Positions 4,586 through 6,975 of a stretch of DNA of 6,975 nucleotides are shown piece by piece. This stretch comes from an uncultured Eubacteriales bacterium (lineage in GTDB: Bacteria; Bacillota; Clostridia; Oscillospirales; Acutalibacteraceae): contig CAKUME010000055.1 of assembly GCA_934667575.1 (NCBI GenBank), positions 1 to 6,975 of the forward strand, written 5' to 3'. Numbering within the stretch: the stretch's first letter is position 1; every line of letters begins with the position of its first letter. The notes under the pieces were generated by a model that did not search any database, had not been told where the DNA came from, and saw nothing but the letters and a program-made list of their open reading frames with translations. The translations under genes and the position numbers were made by a program.

Positions 4586-5692
4586 ATGATCATTACCTGT
4601 GCGCGTTCCGAATTGCAGAACGCGGTGTTGAATATTTCCCGCGCGGTTGCGGCCAAGTCGCCGATTCCGGCGCTGGAAGGCATCCTGTTTAAAGCAAGCG
4701 GCGATTCCATTTTTCTGTGCGGCTACGACCTCAGCCTGGGCATCACGACCAGCTTGCCCGCCGATGTGCGCGAGGAGGGCGAAGTGATCTTTGGCGCCAA
4801 GCTGTTCGGCGACATCATTCGCTCGCTGCCCGACGAAGAAGTGCGCATTCGGGTGGACGAAAAATTTGCCGCCGAAATCGTGAGCGGCGAATCCACATTC
4901 CATATTGTCGGCATTGCGGCGTCGGAATATCCCGACCTGCCGTCGGTGTCGGGCGGCGCGGAGATCACGCTCCCGCAGGCAACGCTCAAAAGCATGATCC
5001 GCCAAACGCTGTTTGCGGTGTCCACCAGCGACGCCAAGCCGATCCACACCGGCACGCTGTTTGTGATCAAAGACAAAACTATTCGCTTGGTCGCGGTGGA
5101 CGGCTGCCGGTTGGCCATGCGCACGGAGCCGGTTCAGAGCGACGAAGCCACCGACTTTGTGGTGCCGGGCAAAACGCTCGGCGAGGTGCTCAAGCTCATG
5201 GACGAATCGGACGGCGAGGTCACGATCGGCGTGGGGCGGCGGCACATTATTTTCAGCGTGAACCGCTATTCGGTGATCTCGCGCCTGCTCGAGGGCGAAT
5301 TCCTCGATTACGAAAAAGCGATCCCCGTGGGCTGCAAAACGGAAGTGACCGTGCCCACCCGTCGGTTCATCGAAGCGGTGGAGCGGATGTCGCTCGTGGT
5401 GAACGACCGGCTCAAAAGCCCGATCCGCTGCACGTTTGACGGCGACACGGTGCGCTTTTCGTGCGAAACGGCCATTGGCACCGCCACCGATCGGTTCCGC
5501 ATCGGCCCGGTGGCCGAGCCGATCGAAATCGGATTTAACAACCGCTATTTGCTCGACGCATTTCGCGCCGCCGAAACCGATGAGGTGCGCATTCAGCTCA
5601 ACGGGCCGCTCAGCCCGATCAAAATTCTGCCCAAAGAGGGCGAGGACTTTTTGTTTTTGGTGCTGCCGGTGCGGCTGCGTGCGGCGGAATAA
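4586..5692 (+). CDS. dnaN: DNA polymerase III beta subunit (sliding clamp)
   Basis: This 368-residue protein forms the ring-shaped dimer that holds DNA polymerase III on DNA and recruits other replication and repair proteins. The length fits the family (about 366-380). Three repeated clamp folds are expected, at roughly 1-125, 126-245 and 246-368. Diagnostic stretches are the N-terminal LQNAVLNISRAVAAKSPIPA (11-30), the LLEGEFLDYEKAIP segment in the second half, FNNRYLLDAFRA near residue 320, and LVLPVRL near the C-terminus. Four further residues (RAAE) extend beyond the usual PVRL or PMRL end. ATG 4586 has a GGAGG ribosome binding site (4572-4576) with a 9-nt spacer. The gene ends with two in-frame TAA codons. 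It is followed by yaaA after 66 nt. Confidence 0.98.
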   Translation: MIITCARSELQNAVLNISRAVAAKSPIPALEGILFKASGDSIFLCGYDLSLGITTSLPADVREEGEVIFGAKLFGDIIRSLPDEEVRIRVDEKFAAEIVSGESTFHIVGIAASEYPDLPSVSGGAEITLPQATLKSMIRQTLFAVSTSDAKPIHTGTLFVIKDKTIRLVAVDGCRLAMRTEPVQSDEATDFVVPGKTLGEVLKLMDESDGEVTIGVGRRHIIFSVNRYSVISRLLEGEFLDYEKAIPVGCKTEVTVPTRRFIEAVERMSLVVNDRLKSPIRCTFDGDTVRFSCETAIGTATDRFRIGPVAEPIEIGFNNRYLLDAFRAAETDEVRIQLNGPLSPIKILPKEGEDFLFLVLPVRLRAAE

Positions 5693-5701
5693 TAAAAAAG
5701 C

Positions 5702-5736
5702 GTCCGCAAGCGGCGCACAGTCCGCCGTGCGCGGAC
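5702..5736 (-). terminator. Terminator-like hairpin facing the minus strand between dnaN and yaaA
   Basis: GTCCGC (5702-5707) pairs with GCGGAC (5731-5736), and the intervening GC-rich sequence can form further pairs (for example CGGCG 5711-5715 with CGCCG 5723-5727). Read on the minus strand, the stem is followed by TTTTTTATTATT (5699-5688). On the plus strand it is followed by ACAGAAAGAAGG with no T-run, so it should not stop dnaN-to-yaaA transcription. No minus-strand gene is seen nearby; it may end antisense transcripts or protect the 3' end of dnaN mRNA. Confidence 0.4.
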
Positions 5737-5758
5737 AGAAAGAAGGAGCAGACGACCC

Positions 5759-5971
5759 ATGCAGCAGATTACGATCACAACGGAATATATTCGGCTCGAC
5801 GCCGCGCTCAAGCTGGCGGGCGTGTGTGCAACCGGCGGCGAAGCCAAGCTGCGCATTCAGGGCGGCGAGGTGCTGGTGAACGGCGCGCCCTGCGAAATGC
5901 GCGGCAAAAAGCTGCGCCCGGGCGACCGGTTTGCCTGCGGCGGCCGCACGGTTGAGGTGCAGGCGGGGTGA
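5759..5971 (+). CDS. yaaA: Small S4-domain RNA-binding protein YaaA (RlbA family)
   Basis: This 70-residue protein is almost entirely one S4 RNA-binding domain. The run TTEYIRLDAALKLAGVCATG (7-26), then GEAKLRIQGGEVLVNG (27-42) and MRGKKLRPGD (47-56), match the small S4 protein found between dnaN and recF in most Firmicutes. A role in ribosome assembly has been proposed for the Bacillus homologue; the exact substrate here is unknown. ATG 5759 follows AAGGAG (5743-5748) with a 10-nt spacer. The stop TGA overlaps the GTG start of recF (GTGA, 5968-5971), so the two are likely translationally coupled. Length and position are typical. Confidence 0.93.
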   Translation: MQQITITTEYIRLDAALKLAGVCATGGEAKLRIQGGEVLVNGAPCEMRGKKLRPGDRFACGGRTVEVQAG

Positions 5972-6975
5972 ACGTCACGAGCCTGCGGTGGAAACACTGC
6001 CGCAACCTTTCGGGCGGGTCGATGCGCCCCTCGCCCGAGGTCAACGTGATTTTCGGCGACAATGCGCAGGGCAAAACCAATCTGCTCGAGCTGCTGTGGA
6101 TTTTTACCGGCGGGCGGAGCTTTCGCGGCGCGCGCGACGCCGAGCTGATTGAGCGCGGCGCGCAGCGCGCCGAGGCGGAGATGGAGTTTTTTGCCCAGGG
6201 GCGGGCGCAAAGCGCGCAAATTGTGCTCAGCGGCGGCCGCCGCCAGTGCGCCCGCAACGAGATCGCCTGCCGATCGGCGGCGGAGCTGGTGGGCGGATTT
6301 TGCGCGGTGGTGTTTGCGCCGGTGCATTTGTCGCTGGTGCGCGACGGCCCCGCCGAGCGGCGCCGATTTTTGGACGCGGCTATTTGCCAAACCAAGCCCG
6401 CCTATGCGCAGCTGCTGGGGCGCTATCAGCGCACGATCACGCAGCGCAATGCCCTGCTGAAGGAGCTGGCGCGCCGCCCGTCGCTGCGCGCCACGCTGCC
6501 CGAGTGGACCGAAAACGCCGCGCAGCTGGCGGCCCGCATCACTGCGGCGCGGCTGCGCTATCTGCGGCGGCTTCAGCCGGCGGCCGGCGAAATTTATGCG
6601 GGCATCTCGTCGGGCCGGGAGCAGCTGGCGCTGCGCTATGAGCGCGCCGGGCAGCCGCCGGAGGCGCCCGATGCGCCGGCCGCCGCCGCGCCGCCGCCCA
6701 CCGCCGCGGAGCTGCTGCCCGCGCTGCGCGCCGCGCTCGAAACCGCGCAGCCGGCGGACATTGCCGCGGGGTTCACCACCGTTGGCCCGCACCGCGACGA
6801 TTTTTCGCTGTGCATCAACGGCCTGCCTGCGCGCACCTACGGCTCGCAGGGGCAGCAGCGCTCGGCGGTGCTGGCGCTCAAGCTCGGCGAGGCCGACGTG
6901 CTGTGCGGCGCGCTGGGCGAGCAGCCGGTGATTTTGCTCGACGACGTGCTCAGCGAGCTGGACGAGGGGCGGCAG
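5968..6975 (+). CDS. recF: DNA replication and repair protein RecF, 3' end cut by window edge
   Basis: The visible 336 residues have no stop before the window end; the family is usually about 360-370 long, so some 25-35 residues are missing. RecF is an SMC-like ATPase that binds gapped DNA and, with RecO and RecR, helps load RecA. Walker A is GDNAQGKTN (30-38), followed by LLELLWIFTGGRSFRGARD. The ABC signature is GSQGQQRS (292-299) and Walker B is VILLDDVLSELD (321-332). TVGPHRDDF (271-279) is also family-typical. The GTG start overlaps the yaaA stop by four bases and is the only start that leaves room for the N-terminal strand before Walker A. An Ala/Pro-rich stretch at 229-247 looks like a lineage-specific loop. 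Codon third positions are markedly GC-rich, leaving several other frames open. Confidence 0.97.
   Translation, partial: MNVTSLRWKHCRNLSGGSMRPSPEVNVIFGDNAQGKTNLLELLWIFTGGRSFRGARDAELIERGAQRAEAEMEFFAQGRAQSAQIVLSGGRRQCARNEIACRSAAELVGGFCAVVFAPVHLSLVRDGPAERRRFLDAAICQTKPAYAQLLGRYQRTITQRNALLKELARRPSLRATLPEWTENAAQLAARITAARLRYLRRLQPAAGEIYAGISSGREQLALRYERAGQPPEAPDAPAAAAPPPTAAELLPALRAALETAQPADIAAGFTTVGPHRDDFSLCINGLPARTYGSQGQQRSAVLALKLGEADVLCGALGEQPVILLDDVLSELDEGRQ

Noticed and set aside
3380..5245. A 621-codon open frame on the minus strand across dnaA, oriC and dnaN
   Set aside because: It is antisense to two certain genes, rich in His, Arg and Ala as expected for a GC-rich antisense shadow, has no recognisable domain, and runs through the DnaA-box region.
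5857..6792. A 311-codon minus-strand frame opposite yaaA and recF
   Set aside because: It mirrors the strong third-position GC of recF; the product is a low-complexity Arg/Gly/Ala protein.
1..6975. Search by eye for a novel defence, mobile or toxin-antitoxin system
   Set aside because: Every long stretch is accounted for by conserved origin-region genes and the origin itself; no integrase, transposase, phage or repeat-array signature was seen.

Overview
This window is the chromosomal replication-origin region of a Gram-positive bacterium of the Bacillota type. The order is jag-yidC-yidD-rnpA-rpmH on the minus strand, then dnaA-[oriC]-dnaN-yaaA-recF on the plus strand. That is the classic Firmicute origin neighbourhood. 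The GC-rich coding sequence, a YidC without a lipoprotein signal, and strong AGGAGG-type ribosome binding sites suggest a GC-rich member of class Clostridia, perhaps of the Oscillospiraceae/Ruminococcaceae kind. That placement is inference from protein flavour, not a search result. No mobile element, CRISPR array, tRNA or rRNA was seen.

Left arm (1-2603, minus strand): an operon reads from rpmH (ribosomal protein L34) through rnpA (RNase P protein), yidD and yidC (membrane insertase) to jag/khpB (RNA-binding protein, cut by the window edge). It is driven by a perfect-consensus sigma-A promoter (TTGACA, 18 bp, TATAAT). A terminator-like hairpin lies between rpmH and rnpA and should make L34 more abundant than the downstream proteins. 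rnpA and yidD overlap by ATGA.

Centre (2604-2947): the divergent promoter region. It holds the rpmH promoter and structured leader, two DnaA boxes, a probable extended -10 dnaA promoter, and an 8-bp inverted repeat in the dnaA leader. dnaA itself is 2948-4264.

Origin (4265-4585): a dense cluster of DnaA boxes. It ends in two abutting boxes, a short CCCT spacer and CTACTACTA-type triplets. This is the layout of the basal unwinding system with DnaA-trios known from Bacillus subtilis. With the two boxes upstream of dnaA, the origin is bipartite. A perfect TATAAT for dnaN lies inside the trio tract.

Right arm (4586-6975): dnaN (sliding clamp), yaaA (small S4-domain RNA-binding protein) and recF (recombination mediator, cut by the window end). 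yaaA and recF overlap by GTGA. All genes point away from the origin, so transcription is co-directional with replication fork movement.

I see no novel multi-gene system. The points of most interest are in the origin and regulatory DNA, plus a few substitutions in conserved motifs, such as R-S-R in place of R-N-R in RnpA.
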